A DNA stretch of 61,656 nucleotides. Source: Chloroflexota bacterium (GTDB lineage Bacteria > Chloroflexota > Anaerolineae > UBA4142). Location of the stretch: contig JACRMI010000153.1 of the NCBI GenBank assembly GCA_016215025.1, forward strand, positions 1 to 61,656. Reading direction: 5' to 3'. Positions 1 to 6,952 of this stretch are shown here, in pieces. The notes beneath the pieces were generated by a model. That model was not told the DNA's origin. It did no database searches and saw only the letters and a list, made by a program, of their open reading frames with translations. Position numbers and translations under genes: made by a program. Within the stretch, counting starts at the first letter, position 1. Every line of letters begins with the position of its first letter.

Positions 1-464
1 ACTCGGTCTGCGTTGGCTCAAGCGCTGCGTGGCGACGGCGATGCAGCGGCTGCCTGTCTTCAACGCCTGCCTAACGCCAATTCGTTTAGCGCCTGTCATC
101 AAGCGGCTTTAATTAAATTGGTAAGGGAATCAGACTTGCGACAACTTCCGACGATCAACTCTCGCAATGGCTCGGCGATTATCGCGCGACGGTGATGGCT
201 GGTGGACATACACACCAACAATTGCTTCGCCGATTCCGCGACGTAACGATCATCAATCCGGGCAGTGTCGGAATGCCGATGGTGCAAGACCGCCGTCCGC
301 CGTGGAGTGAATATGCCATCGTCGATTCACACGGCGAGAATTTCTCTATTGAATTTCGGCGCGTCCCACTCGACGTGAGAGCCGTCGTGCAAGCGGCACG
401 CGACAGCGGAATGCCGGAGTTTGAAATGTGGGCGGGCAGTTGGGCAGGTACCTTGTATGATTGA
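1..464 (+). pseudogene. Metallophosphoesterase (YfcE-like), 5' cut by window edge, frameshifted
   Basis: The intact reading frame (about 117-464) gives the C-terminal half of a calcineurin-type phosphoesterase: the metal-binding GGHTH motif near 198-212, then INPGSVG and the usual tail. Family members cleave phosphodiesters or phosphomonoesters with two metal ions in the cytoplasm. Upstream, the family signature is spread over other frames: a GLRWLK-like segment in frame 2, a FSACHQAAL segment (where CHGSP is expected) in frame 1, then TTSDDQLSQWL in frame 3, with stop codons between them. This means at least two frameshifts, either real decay or assembly error. The N-terminal DxH and GNHD blocks lie before the window. 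The stop overlaps the next start by 8 nt. Confidence 0.6.
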
Positions 465-1062
465 CCATATCACCCAACACACATACGATAACATCGCTCC
501 CGAATTCGCGCGAGTCAATGCGACCATGCCAGAAAAGTTAATCGTGGCGATGCAGCGTTTCATCGCGCTCGTCGGCAATTCGGCAACCGTCCTCGATCTG
601 GGCAGCGGCACTGGCCGTGATTCAGTTTACATGCAGTCATGTGGTTTAAATGTCGTCAGCGCCGATTTTTCAATGGGCATGTTATCGCAGGCAAAAATGA
701 TTGGCGTAAAGAATCTCGTGCAGATGGATATGCGCACGATTAGTTTTTCCGATCGTTGCTTTCAAGGCGTTTGGTGCTGCGCGTCCTTATTGCATTTGCC
801 CAAACAATTTGTGTCGGGCACACTGACTGAAATTCATCGTGTTCTCGTACATCAAGGCATATTCTTTCTCGCCATTCAAGTAGGAGCGAGCGAGGGTTAT
901 GAGCCTAATCCTTACGCTTCACCACCACTCGAACGATTTTTCGCTCGTTACAGTCAACCAGAAATTGAGAGTCTCCTACACGCGAATAGTTTCCAAGTGA
1001 TCGAACCAGTCATTGCGGGGATCAACAAGCGTTGGATTCAAGTTCACGCGAAGGCGGAGTGA
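457..1062 (+). CDS. Class I SAM-dependent methyltransferase
   Basis: A 201-residue Rossmann-fold methyltransferase, probably small-molecule acting. Motif I is VLDLGSGTGRDS around residues 46-57, with an acidic strand-2 end (VSADFS), and the motif-IV/post region is WCCASLLHL. The ATG at 457 is chosen because the protein then begins just before the helix that leads into motif I, and because it overlaps the upstream phosphoesterase stop (translational coupling). A TTG at 421 would add 12 unrelated residues. The substrate cannot be inferred from the sequence. The gene ends 110 nt before the GntR regulator, which has its own promoter. Confidence 0.85.
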   Translation: MIDHITQHTYDNIAPEFARVNATMPEKLIVAMQRFIALVGNSATVLDLGSGTGRDSVYMQSCGLNVVSADFSMGMLSQAKMIGVKNLVQMDMRTISFSDRCFQGVWCCASLLHLPKQFVSGTLTEIHRVLVHQGIFFLAIQVGASEGYEPNPYASPPLERFFARYSQPEIESLLHANSFQVIEPVIAGINKRWIQVHAKAE

Positions 1063-1082
1063 TTCTCACGCCGTTTCTGTTT

Positions 1083-1110
1083 TTGACATTTCTTCGACAT
1101 TTCGTATAAT
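1083..1110 (+). promoter_or_regulatory. Sigma70-type promoter of the GntR gene
   Basis: Consensus -35 TTGACA at 1083-1088, a 16-nt spacer, and consensus -10 TATAAT at 1105-1110. This is the best promoter match in the first 10 kb. Predicted transcription start is near 1117, inside the palindrome described next, leaving a leader of about 55 nt before the ATG at 1173. Confidence 0.8.
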
Positions 1111-1117
1111 TCCAGTC

Positions 1118-1138
1118 GTCAGACGACTGTCGTCTGAC
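1118..1138. promoter_or_regulatory. Palindromic operator overlapping the transcription start
   Basis: A perfect 10-bp inverted repeat with a one-base centre: GTCAGACGAC, T, GTCGTCTGAC. It starts 7 nt after the -10 box, where a bound dimer would block initiation. GntR-family dimers bind palindromes of this size, so the simplest reading is autorepression by the regulator encoded 35 nt downstream. That the same regulator acts on the nitrogen genes after it is inference. Confidence 0.7.
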
Positions 1139-1172
1139 CCATTTCCCACTGTTCGCGCAGAGATCAAGGTTG

Positions 1173-1907
1173 ATGGTTCGCCGACACGTTTCCCTCGCTC
1201 GCCAAGTTGTGCAAGAAATTCTCACGGGTATTGAAGCAGGTACGCTTGCCCGCGACCATGGCATGTTGCCCTCCGAAGCCGAATTGAGCCAACGCTTTGA
1301 GGTCAGCCGCGCTACGATTCGTGACGCGCTCTCGCAACTCGAACATCGCGGCGTCGTGTTGCGCCGTCATGGCGTGGGCACATTCGTCGCCCCTGCGCTG
1401 CCACGCCTCGACGCCGGGTTGGAAGAATTGGAAAGTCTCGAAACGCTCGCGCGGCGCATTGGTCTAGAAACCAAGATGACCGATTTACAAATCGAAGAAC
1501 GCTGTGCCACCGCCGCCGAATCGCAAGCACTCCAAGTCGCTCCTGATTCTCTTATTCTCGCTGTCTCACGTGTCATTATCGCCGACAAACGCCCCGTCGC
1601 TTATCTCATCGATATTGTCCCAACCAGTACGCTTCAACAAAAAGACCTCGACCGTTCTTTCCGTGGTTCCGTTCTCGATTTATTTATTCGCCGCCACGAT
1701 TTACATTTGTCGCATTCGCGTACTGACATTTCGATTGAATTGGCGGAAGCGGCGATTGCGCGCAAGCTCAAAATCAAGCGCAACGATCCGCTGCATAAAC
1801 TTCAAGCGCAGCTTTTTACACGCGACGGACAGGTCATCGATTATTCGCAGAGCTTTTTCGTCCCAGGATATTTCCACTTTCATGTCATTCGACAAATTCG
1901 AAGTTAG
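1173..1907 (+). CDS. GntR-family (HutC/UTRA type) transcriptional regulator
   Basis: A 244-residue protein with an N-terminal winged helix-turn-helix (about residues 5-75; PSEAELSQRFEVSRATIRDAL is the recognition region and RRHGVGTFV the wing) and a C-terminal UTRA effector domain (about 90-240). HutC-subfamily members sense small metabolites such as sugar phosphates or urocanate. ATG 1173 directly follows a TTG at 1170; both are possible starts. It precedes the carbamoyltransferase block on the same strand, separated by an inverted repeat, which suggests it is the local regulator. The ligand is not predictable. The last codons run into a word-repeat element. Confidence 0.88.
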   Translation: MVRRHVSLARQVVQEILTGIEAGTLARDHGMLPSEAELSQRFEVSRATIRDALSQLEHRGVVLRRHGVGTFVAPALPRLDAGLEELESLETLARRIGLETKMTDLQIEERCATAAESQALQVAPDSLILAVSRVIIADKRPVAYLIDIVPTSTLQQKDLDRSFRGSVLDLFIRRHDLHLSHSRTDISIELAEAAIARKLKIKRNDPLHKLQAQLFTRDGQVIDYSQSFFVPGYFHFHVIRQIRS

Positions 1908-1975
1908 AAATTGGAGGCTAGAAGTTGGAATGCAATCATCGTCCAATTTCCAACTTCTAGCTTCCAACATCCAAA
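1900..1975. repeat. Word-repeat hairpin W1
   Basis: Degenerate words of the type GAAGTTRGAA repeated on one side, and their reverse complements on the other. The core is a perfect 14-bp inverted repeat, 1917-1930 with 1948-1961, and a 17-nt loop. It overlaps the GntR stop codon and ends 10 nt before the AGGAGG ribosome-binding site of the next gene. It could act as a terminator or attenuator, but no T-run follows. Confidence 0.75.
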
Positions 1976-1996
1976 TTATCACAGGAGGATTTTACC

Positions 1997-2977
1997 ATGC
2001 GTAGTTTCGCAGGTCGCGACATTTTGTCGCTCAAAGAGTTTGAACGTAACGAGTTTTTCCACGTATTCGACGTCGCCGAGAAAATGGAAGTCATTGCGCG
2101 CGGTCGCAAGAACGTCGACATGCTCAAAGAAAAAACGCTGGTCACCGCGTTCTATCAACCCAGCACGCGCACGCGCCTCGCGCACGAAGCGGCGATGCAT
2201 CGCCTCGGCGGTCACGTCACCGGGTTCTCCGATGCCAAGATGACGCGCGCCGGTGATTGGTATCAGGAATCGATCAAGGATACCGTCAAGATGTTGGAAT
2301 TTTACGGCGATGTGGTTGTGATGCGCCATTTCCAAAAAGGTGCGCCGCACGAAGCCGCCAAATGGTCGAGCGTGCCGATCATCAATGGGGGCGATGGCTG
2401 GGGCGAACACCCGACGCAAATTCTCACTGATCTCTACACCGTGCTGCGCGAAAAGGGTCGCATCGATGGATTGAAATGGCTCGCGGTGGGCGATATGCGG
2501 ATGCGGACGATGCACTCGCTCGGTTATGCGCTCTCGCAATTCGATTGCCCGATCACGTTTGTTTCGCCCGCCGCCAACGCGCTTTTCCCCAACTCGCCCG
2601 ACATGTGCATGCCTGATGAATACAAAACCGATTTCAAACAGTACGGACTCAACTTTCGCGAAGCCGATCACGTCGAGCAAGCGATTGCAGATGCGGATGT
2701 GATTTTGGTCGAACCAGTAATTCAACCCGATTACACCCAGGCACGCCAAGAGGCAAGTAAAGACAAATCACTCACGCCTGCGAACTACAAGATCACGCGC
2801 GAGTTGCTCGTGGGCAAAGCCAAGTCGGATGCCATTCTGCTCCACTCGCTCCCGCGCATGGATGAGATTCCACTCGATGTGGACATTACGCGCTGGTCGC
2901 GCTATTGGCAAGAAGCATTCAATGGCGTGGTCATGCGCATGACGTTGCTGGCGATGGTGTTGGGAGCGGTGGAATAA
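1997..2977 (+). CDS. Aspartate/ornithine carbamoyltransferase family protein (ATCase-like)
   Basis: A 326-residue enzyme of the carbamoyl-phosphate transferase family. The carbamoyl-phosphate loop STRTR lies at 56-60. An HPTQ motif in the middle (EHPTQILTDLY) and LPRMDEI near the C-terminus resemble ATCase more than ornithine transcarbamoylase (HPxQ plus HCLP). The start has a strong AGGAGG site 8 nt upstream. Pyrimidine genes other than carAB are not nearby, and a YgeW-type paralogue and carbamate kinase follow. A catabolic role, removing a carbamoyl group from a ureido acid to give carbamoyl phosphate, is therefore as likely as pyrimidine synthesis. The true acceptor is unknown. Confidence 0.8.
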   Translation: MRSFAGRDILSLKEFERNEFFHVFDVAEKMEVIARGRKNVDMLKEKTLVTAFYQPSTRTRLAHEAAMHRLGGHVTGFSDAKMTRAGDWYQESIKDTVKMLEFYGDVVVMRHFQKGAPHEAAKWSSVPIINGGDGWGEHPTQILTDLYTVLREKGRIDGLKWLAVGDMRMRTMHSLGYALSQFDCPITFVSPAANALFPNSPDMCMPDEYKTDFKQYGLNFREADHVEQAIADADVILVEPVIQPDYTQARQEASKDKSLTPANYKITRELLVGKAKSDAILLHSLPRMDEIPLDVDITRWSRYWQEAFNGVVMRMTLLAMVLGAVE

Positions 2978-2978
2978 A

Positions 2979-3020
2979 ATCGTCACGTAGTCAAATCGTC
3001 GGATAGTCGAATCGTCGGAG
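2979..3020. repeat. Word-repeat element W2, left half
   Basis: Repeated words TAGTCG/ATCGTC in plus orientation (gtagtc, atcgtcgg, tagtcg, atcgtcgg) directly after the carbamoyltransferase stop. The matching CGACTA-orientation half lies at 3358-3401, so the two halves bracket the degraded four-helix-bundle gene. Confidence 0.7.
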
Positions 3021-3026
3021 GCAGCA

Positions 3027-3370
3027 ATCGCAAAGGTTGAACGGTTCGAAGAGTCGAAAGCCTGGCAGAAGGCAAGACAACTTACGAACTTGGTTTACGA
3101 TCTCACTGGAAACAAATCCAAGGCGCTGCTGGCTCAGTGATGCACAATATTGCTGAGGGATTTGATTCGGGATCCGATCCAGAGTTCATTCGATTCTTGA
3201 AAATGGCTCACCGCTCCGCAAGTGAGACGCAATCCGAGTTGTATCTTGCACTTGATCGCAAATACATTTGCCAAGACGAAATGCAAAAAGCATAAGAGCT
3301 TGCCTCCGAAGCCAAGAAACTCATCAATGGTTTGATCAGCTACTTGCGTGGAGGTAAGTCGCACGACTGA
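3027..3370 (+). pseudogene. Degraded four-helix-bundle (S23/IVP-type) protein gene
   Basis: Frame 3 (from 3027) reads AIAKVERFEESKAWQKARQL, a typical start of this family but without an initiator. Around 3111-3137 the reading must shift to frame 2, and about 20 codons of the helix-2 region are missing. Frame 2 then gives AAGSVMHNIAEGF, the family hallmark, and continues through helices 3 and 4 with an in-frame TAA at 3292-3294 where a tyrosine codon is usual. The missing start, deletion, frameshift and nonsense codon together mark a pseudogene. Intact members (about 120 residues) are small helical bundles originally named after 23S rRNA intervening sequences; their function is unclear. Confidence 0.85.
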
Positions 3371-3401
3371 CGACTATTCGACTACAAGACTACTCGACTT
3401 G
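3358..3401. repeat. Word-repeat element W2, right half
   Basis: Words CGACTA/GACTAC/ACTCGACT repeated in the orientation opposite to the left half at 2979-3020. It ends about 20 nt before the YgeW start codon and contributes sequence up to its AAGGAGA ribosome-binding site. Confidence 0.7.
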
Positions 3402-3419
3402 AAGACAAGGAGACTAAAC

Positions 3420-4406
3420 ATGCAAACCTACCTACACGGCCGAGACCTCATCGGCGATCTCGATTTTTCTAAAGAGGAGGTCGAAACTGTTTTGGATGTT
3501 GCGTTCGATCTGAAACGCAAACGCGCATTGAACGAACCGCATCCAATTCTGCGCGACAAAGTACTCGCGATGTTGTTCTTCTTCAGCAGCACACGCACGC
3601 GCGGCTCATTCGAAGCGGGCATGGCGCAGCTTGGCGGTCACGCCGCCTTTATCGATTCCGAAACGACGCAGATTTCGCACGGCGATACCGCCAAGGAAAT
3701 CGGCGAAATTTTTGGTCGCTACTTTGACGGCATTGCGATTCGTCAATGCGACTGGGACTTTGGCAACAAGTACATCAAAGAAGTCGCGCAGTACTCGCGC
3801 GTGCCGATTCTCAACATGCAGTGCGACATTTACCATCCGTTCCAATGCCTCGCCGATCTGATGACGATCATGGAAAAGAAAGGGCGCGACCTGCGCAAGA
3901 AAAAAATCGTTGTGTCGTGGGCGTACGCTGCATCGTACTTGAAACCGATTTCGGTACCCCAGTCGCTCATTCTGCAAATGCCGCGCTTTGGCATGGACGT
4001 TACGCTCGCGTATCCGCCTGAATTCAAATTGATGCCCGACATCGTTGGGCAAGCGCAAGAGCAGGCGAAAAAGTACGGCACGGCGTTCGAAATTGTCGAT
4101 GACAAGAACGGCATGGAAAAAGCGTTCAAGGATGCCGATGTGGTCTACGCCAAATCGTGGGGACCATTGCTCACGACCGCCGACAAGAACGAAGGCAAAA
4201 AGATTCAGGACTCGTACAAGCACTGGATCACCGACGAAGCGAAGATGAAATGCGCCAAGCCCGACGCGATCTACATGCACCCACTGCCCGCCGACCGCAA
4301 TATCGAAGTGACCGACGGCGTGATCGACAGCGCGCAATCGGTCGTGTACGACGAAGCCGAAAATCGCTTGCACGCGCAAAAAGCGGTCATGGCTTTAACT
4401 ATGTAG
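3420..4406 (+). CDS. ygeW: Knotted carbamoyltransferase, YgeW type
   Basis: A 328-residue carbamoyltransferase with the STRTR loop at 57-61. The long SWAYAASYLKPISVPQ segment is characteristic of the knotted YgeW/SOTCase branch, and HPLPADRNIEVTDGVID occurs near residue 280. In enterobacteria ygeW lies in the uric-acid/purine cluster and acts in ureido-acid breakdown. ATG 3420 is preferred (AAGGAGA 7 nt upstream); an earlier in-frame start would translate word-repeat DNA. E. coli YgeW is longer (about 396 residues), so this is a compact version. It pairs with the ATCase-like gene before it and carbamate kinase after it. Confidence 0.85.
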   Translation: MQTYLHGRDLIGDLDFSKEEVETVLDVAFDLKRKRALNEPHPILRDKVLAMLFFFSSTRTRGSFEAGMAQLGGHAAFIDSETTQISHGDTAKEIGEIFGRYFDGIAIRQCDWDFGNKYIKEVAQYSRVPILNMQCDIYHPFQCLADLMTIMEKKGRDLRKKKIVVSWAYAASYLKPISVPQSLILQMPRFGMDVTLAYPPEFKLMPDIVGQAQEQAKKYGTAFEIVDDKNGMEKAFKDADVVYAKSWGPLLTTADKNEGKKIQDSYKHWITDEAKMKCAKPDAIYMHPLPADRNIEVTDGVIDSAQSVVYDEAENRLHAQKAVMALTM

Positions 4407-4510
4407 TCGAATAGTCGGTTAGTCTTATCGTCATGTAGTCGGGTTGTCAAATTCTTTGCTCATCGACTACATGACGATCCGACTACAGGACTAGATGACT
4501 ACGAGACTAG
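4403..4510. repeat. Word-repeat hairpin W3
   Basis: Left half with TAGTCG-type words (4403-4450), right half with CGACTA-type words (4461-4510). The core is a perfect 13-bp inverted repeat, 4429-4441 with 4464-4476. It starts at the last codon of ygeW and ends at the GGAG site of the carbamate kinase gene. The same word family occurs in W2 and W4. Confidence 0.8.
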
Positions 4511-4520
4511 GAGACAAAAC

Positions 4521-5519
4521 ATGCCCACAAAAAAGAAACTAATCAAAAAGACCATCAAGCGTACACCCAAGCACAAGCTAGCCGTCGTAGCGATAGGTGG
4601 CAACTCGCTCATCAAAGACGCCGCGCATCAATCCGTTGAGGATCAAGAAGACGCGCTGCGCGAAACCGCTTGTCACATTGCCGATATGATCGAGCAGGGT
4701 TGGGATGTGGCAATCGGACACGGCAACGGCCCCCAAGTCGGTTTCGTTTTGCGTCGATCAGAAATTGCGGCGAAAGTTGAAGGCATGCACGAAGTTCCGC
4801 TCGACGTATGCGGCGCGGACACCCAAGGTGCCATCGGTTATGAATTGCAGCAAGCGCTTCAAAATGAATTGTATCATCGCAAGATCAAAAAACGCTGCGC
4901 GACGATCATCACCCAGGTTTTGGTGGATCAAGAAGACCCAGCTTTCAAAAATCCAACCAAGCCCATCGGTGGATTTATGGATCAAGCCGAAGCGCTGCGC
5001 CGCAAAAATGAAATGGGCTGGAGCATCGTCGAAGATGCAGGACGTGGTTGGCGGCGTGTAGTTCCATCGCCCCAGCCCAAAGAAATTGTCGAGCAAACCA
5101 CCATCGAAGCGGTACTCAAAGAAGGCATCGTCGTCATCACGGTAGGCGGCGGCGGAATTCCTGTAATCGATGTAGGCAATGGCGAATATCGCGGCACGGC
5201 CGCCGTCATCGACAAGGATTTCGCCAGCAGCTTGCTCGCGCGCGAAGTCAAAGCCGATTTGTTCTTGATCGCAACCGCCGTCGAAAAAGTTGCGCTCAAC
5301 TTTGGCAAACCGAATCAGCAATTCATCGACAAAATGACGCTTGCCGAAGCGAAGCAATATCTCGCACAAGGCACGCATTTTGCCAAAGGTTCCATGGCTC
5401 CCAAGATTCAAGCGATCATTTGGTACCTCGAAGCCGGCGGCAAGCACGCGATCATCACCAATCCCGAAAACCTGGGACGCGCGTTGCGCGGCGAAACGGG
5501 AACACATATCGTCCGATAG
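4521..5519 (+). CDS. arcC: Carbamate kinase
   Basis: A 332-residue member of the amino-acid kinase fold. After a lysine-rich N-terminal extension of about 19 residues come VAIGGNSL, the carbamate site GHGNGPQVG, ITVGGGGIPV and the nucleotide-site segment IDKDFASSLLA. It makes ATP from carbamoyl phosphate and ADP, releasing ammonia and CO2. Following two carbamoyltransferases, it would complete a fermentative route in which a ureido compound is phosphorolysed and the carbamoyl phosphate is spent for ATP. The start has GGAG 9 nt upstream. The basic extension is unusual for the family (about 310 residues) and could partly be an over-called start, but no better internal ATG exists. Confidence 0.92.
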   Translation: MPTKKKLIKKTIKRTPKHKLAVVAIGGNSLIKDAAHQSVEDQEDALRETACHIADMIEQGWDVAIGHGNGPQVGFVLRRSEIAAKVEGMHEVPLDVCGADTQGAIGYELQQALQNELYHRKIKKRCATIITQVLVDQEDPAFKNPTKPIGGFMDQAEALRRKNEMGWSIVEDAGRGWRRVVPSPQPKEIVEQTTIEAVLKEGIVVITVGGGGIPVIDVGNGEYRGTAAVIDKDFASSLLAREVKADLFLIATAVEKVALNFGKPNQQFIDKMTLAEAKQYLAQGTHFAKGSMAPKIQAIIWYLEAGGKHAIITNPENLGRALRGETGTHIVR

Positions 5520-5585
5520 TCATCTGGTCATATAGTCTCGTAATCTTTTCGTTCGACTACGAGACTATGTGACTGTGAGACTACA
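5517..5585. repeat. Word-repeat hairpin W4
   Basis: Words of the TAGTC type followed by GACTA-type complements, with a perfect 11-bp inverted repeat 5532-5542/5558-5568. It fills the whole spacer between the arcC stop and the next ATG at 5591 and leaves that gene without a clear Shine-Dalgarno sequence. Confidence 0.75.
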
Positions 5586-5590
5586 AAACC

Positions 5591-6724
5591 ATGGGACTAT
5601 TTGACCTTCTCTCACTGATCTACATTGCCATCGGCGTCCGCGCGATTTGGACGCTCGTCAAAAATTGGCGCGCGTTCACCGACGACGAACTGACATCGTT
5701 TGATCGCAACCTGGCTAGTCAGATTGCGTTTTTCGTTTTCGTTCCAATTGGCGTTTTTCTGCACGAACTGGGACACGCTGCCGCTACGTATCAAATGGGG
5801 GGAACGATCGATTGGTTCGGCGGTGGCTTTCATTACGCGTTCTTCTACGGCTATGTCATTCCGGAAGGACGCTTTACGCCGTTGCAAGATTGGTGGATCG
5901 CGCTATCAGGCAATCTCGTATCCGTCATCTACGGATTCATTCCGCTGCTCTTTATTCGATTCACGAACAAGGCATGGATCAAGTACACGCTCTTGTCACT
6001 CGCGCGGATTCAACTCGGTTGGTCGCTCGTCGGTTATCCGCTCATTACGTTTGCTGGATTTGAAGGCGATTGGACGACGATTTATTTTTCGATTCCGCTG
6101 CTCGGCGTTGCGGTTTTTGTTGCGCAAGCCGCGGTCGTCGCCATTCTCTTTTTGCTTGATCGCAGCGCGCTGCTCAAACGCTGGGAAATCGGACTGTACG
6201 CAGGCGGAAACGATCAGATTCGAAAACTTGACCAAGAGGTTGCCGCACGCCCTGGTTCCGTCGATCCGATCATCGCGCGCGGAAATTACTTTGCGTCGCA
6301 GAACGAATTCGATTTGGCGATTGCCGATTATCGGAATGCCCTCAAGATCGATTCGCAAAATCCGCGGGCGCTGTTCAACATCGGTCAAATCCGTATGATT
6401 CAAAAACGCTACAGCAACGCCGAGAAATATTTTCGCTCAGCACTTGGCCGTGCAGACGATGACCCACAACTCGCCGCGCGGGTGCATTACAATCTGGGAT
6501 TTTGCTTGCATCATCGTGGCAATGCGGCACAGGCTCTTCCTGAATTCGATGCAGCAATTGCGCACCTGCCGAACGTACCCGAATTTTATTTCTGGCGCGG
6601 AATCGCACGCCGCGCGACGCACGACGATACGAATGCGCGAAACGATTTTGCGCGCACAGCAGAACTAGCGGCAATTACAAATCCTGAATTAGCAGCACAA
6701 GCGAGACAAATGACGAAAACGTGA
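5591..6724 (+). CDS. M50-like (site-2 protease fold) membrane protein fused to TPR repeats
   Basis: A 377-residue protein. The N-terminal half has several membrane segments and an HELGH zinc motif at residues 58-62 inside the second one. An ALSGNLVSVIYG segment resembles the second S2P motif (normally NPDG or GPxxN). The C-terminal half (about 205-370) is soluble with at least three TPR-like repeats (SVDPIIARGNYFASQ; NPRALFNIGQIRMIQKRY; ARVHYNLGFCLHHRGN). Known S2P proteases cut transmembrane substrates, and the TPR part could select a partner. Proteolytic activity is inferred from the motif only. Its position between arcC and threonine synthase gives no functional clue. Confidence 0.75.
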   Translation: MGLFDLLSLIYIAIGVRAIWTLVKNWRAFTDDELTSFDRNLASQIAFFVFVPIGVFLHELGHAAATYQMGGTIDWFGGGFHYAFFYGYVIPEGRFTPLQDWWIALSGNLVSVIYGFIPLLFIRFTNKAWIKYTLLSLARIQLGWSLVGYPLITFAGFEGDWTTIYFSIPLLGVAVFVAQAAVVAILFLLDRSALLKRWEIGLYAGGNDQIRKLDQEVAARPGSVDPIIARGNYFASQNEFDLAIADYRNALKIDSQNPRALFNIGQIRMIQKRYSNAEKYFRSALGRADDDPQLAARVHYNLGFCLHHRGNAAQALPEFDAAIAHLPNVPEFYFWRGIARRATHDDTNARNDFARTAELAAITNPELAAQARQMTKT

Positions 6725-6943
6725 TACATGACACGTGATACGTGAATGTCACCCTGACAATCTCATGCCCTCGCGGGCATGTTTAGGGAAAGAAACTTGT
6801 CATGCTGAGCGCAGCGTCGGACGCGCTTCGTCCGCAGCATCTCCCGCGCTGAAGGAGAGACTCTTCGCTTCGCTCAGAGTGACATGCAAGTCTCTGAGCA
6901 GCAGAGTCGAAGGGTCATAAATCACGTTTCACGAATCACGACT
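6720..6943. repeat. Composite repeat: word-repeat W5 around a TGTCAT element
   Basis: Outer halves are words ACGTGATA (6720-6745) and their complement ATCACG (6917-6943). Between them, 6796-6890 is a TGTCATGCTGAGCG ... CTCAGAGTGACATG element with inverted ends, of a dispersed type seen in many bacterial genomes. No gene is visible in 6725-6952; a short open frame here consists of the repeats only. Confidence 0.7.
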
Positions 6944-6952
6944 GGAGATTCG

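Noticed and set aside
2979..5589. Direct integration of a transposon around ygeW and arcC
   Set aside because: No transposase or integrase gene and no target-site duplication are seen; only the word-repeat elements are shared.
6735..6920. Small protein of about 60 residues between the M50-TPR and threonine synthase genes
   Set aside because: The open frame consists entirely of the TGTCAT element and word repeats, without a ribosome-binding site.
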